Source: an uncultured Paraprevotella sp.
Lineage (GTDB): Bacteria > Bacteroidota > Bacteroidia > Bacteroidales > Bacteroidaceae
Reading direction: 5' to 3'
DNA: 7,550 nucleotides
NCBI GenBank assembly: GCA_900770805.1
Contig: CAAGLP010000075.1
Span: 1 to 7,550 of the forward strand
The notes beneath the pieces are model-generated. The model saw nothing but the letters and a program-made list of their open reading frames with translations. It was not told where the DNA came from and ran no database searches. The position numbers and the translations under genes are program-made. This document shows, in pieces, positions 6,572-7,550 of the stretch (positions are counted from its first letter, which is position 1; every line of letters begins with the position of its first letter).

Positions 6572-7550
6572 ATGAATAAGATCTTTAAAACCATGATGCT
6601 TGCCGCCATTACCATTTTCGGTCTGGCAAGTTGTGAGGACGTCCCCGCTCCATTCGTTGAACCAGAACAGCCAGAACCCGTTGTTCCCACTGGTGCAGGC
6701 ACATGGGATAGCCCATATTCTGTTTCTGATGCAATCGCAAACCAAACAGGCGAAGAGGTTTGGGTGCATGGTTATATTGTTGGCTCTATCCCAGAAAGTG
6801 AAAGTTCAACCGTTATGAAAGACATGACTTTCACCGCAGAAGGAGCAAACCATACCAACCTCTGCATTGCAGATTCTCCCGAGGAAACAGACTATACAAA
6901 ATGCGTTCCCGTACAGCTTCCCTCTGGTGACGTACGCACTAATTTGAATCTTAAGAACAACCCTGAAATGCTGGGCAAGGAGGTTTGGCTCAAGGGCAAA
7001 ACCACTAAGTATTGTGGTGCACCTGGTTTAAAAGAAACCAGCAAGTATAGCCTTACCAAACCAACTGGCGACGAGGACAATAATGAAGGTGGTAACAACA
7101 CACCCGCCGAGGGTGCCCAAGGCGACGGCTCTTTGGAGAATCCATTCAACGCCGCAGCCGCCCATAACTATACAGCAGCATTACCTGCCGACCAGGCTAC
7201 ATCGGAAAAGTTCTATGTCAAGGGTATTGTTTGCCAGAGCAACAAGATGGACATCAGTGCACAATACAAGAATGCAACCTTCCACATTTCTGAAGACGGC
7301 ACAGCAAATAGTACTCAGTTCCTAATCTTCCGTACTAAAGGTTTGAAAGGTGCAGACATCACATCATCCGATGATGTTCAGGTTGGCGACGAAGTTATCG
7401 TATATGCATCTTTGGTGAACTATTATGGCAACACTCCCGAAACGGCTCAAGGTGGCATTATCTACTCACAGAAACGTAATGGCGTAGAGCTGGGAGGAAA
7501 CCAAGACAGCGGAAATGGCGACAACGAAGGTGAAGAAGGAGGAGATACTC
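6572..7550 (+). CDS. Modular lipoprotein with two OB-like (DUF6359-like) modules, 3'-truncated
   Basis: The frame is open from ATG 6572 to the last base, encoding at least 326 residues with no stop. A signal peptide ends in lipobox LASC with Cys21; the next residues (EDVPAPFVEPEQPEPVVP) are acidic and Pro-rich, suiting surface display on a flexible stalk. Module 1 (about 41-165) starts GTWDSPYSVSDAI and contains VWVHGYIVGSI and a later VWLKGK, the pattern of DUF6359/OB-fold proteins. A Gly/Asn/Asp/Glu linker spans 166-186. Module 2 (about 184-308) starts GDGSLENPFNAAAA and contains FYVKGIVCQSN and VGDEVIVYASLVNYYGNTPE. A second acidic Gly-rich linker begins near 308 and runs off the window, so at least one more domain probably follows. 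The two modules share layout (G..D/S.PF/Y..A.., then VxGxIV) but are clearly diverged. The ligand is unknown; the class resembles nucleic-acid-binding OB folds only by fold. Confidence 0.82.
   Translation, partial: MNKIFKTMMLAAITIFGLASCEDVPAPFVEPEQPEPVVPTGAGTWDSPYSVSDAIANQTGEEVWVHGYIVGSIPESESSTVMKDMTFTAEGANHTNLCIADSPEETDYTKCVPVQLPSGDVRTNLNLKNNPEMLGKEVWLKGKTTKYCGAPGLKETSKYSLTKPTGDEDNNEGGNNTPAEGAQGDGSLENPFNAAAAHNYTAALPADQATSEKFYVKGIVCQSNKMDISAQYKNATFHISEDGTANSTQFLIFRTKGLKGADITSSDDVQVGDEVIVYASLVNYYGNTPETAQGGIIYSQKRNGVELGGNQDSGNGDNEGEEGGDT

Noticed and set aside
6600..7325. Several 65-94-codon frames on both strands over the last gene
   Set aside because: The frame from 6572 has a signal peptide, lipobox and domain-like modules throughout; the other frames have none.

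Overview
The window looks like a short contig from a member of the Bacteroidales (Prevotella/Bacteroides-like), probably from a draft or metagenomic short-read assembly. The evidence is an Obg GTPase with a very acidic C-terminal tail, a Bacteroidales-type class II aldolase, a TonB-dependent receptor followed by Bacteroidota-specific lipoprotein families, start codons without clear Shine-Dalgarno sequences, and a -7 box of the TAnnTTTG type. The first 19 bases are not genomic: they match the 3' end of the Illumina Read 1 adapter. Genome sequence starts at base 20, inside obg, and the window ends inside another gene, so both edges are truncated.

Layout. (1) 20-622, plus strand: the C-terminal half of obg, a ribosome-associated GTPase. 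(2) 689-732: a perfect 20-bp hairpin lying between two convergent genes, probably a two-way terminator. (3) 749-1747, minus strand: fba, class II fructose-bisphosphate aldolase, complete with its catalytic residues. (4) 1797-2843, minus strand: a secreted endonuclease/exonuclease/phosphatase-family hydrolase, 49 bp upstream of fba. (5) 2844-3044: a 201-bp divergent control region with a good -7 box facing the nuclease gene. (6) 3045-5609, 5635-6534 and 6572 to the window end, plus strand: a tightly spaced set of an outer-membrane TonB-dependent receptor, a DUF5689-type lipoprotein, and a modular lipoprotein with two OB-like/DUF6359-like modules joined by acidic linkers. The last gene has no stop codon in the window.

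The left half is housekeeping: translation/ribosome assembly and glycolysis. The right half, from 1797 on, looks like a cell-envelope locus: a secreted metal-dependent phosphodiesterase divergent from a receptor and two lipoproteins whose domains resemble OB folds. My working hypothesis is an uptake system for nucleic acid or another phosphodiester substrate, organised like a polysaccharide utilization locus but without SusD. The protein classes are well supported; the substrate and the functional link are inference. No tRNA, rRNA, CRISPR array, insertion sequence or phage gene was seen, and there is no gene-free stretch longer than about 200 bases.
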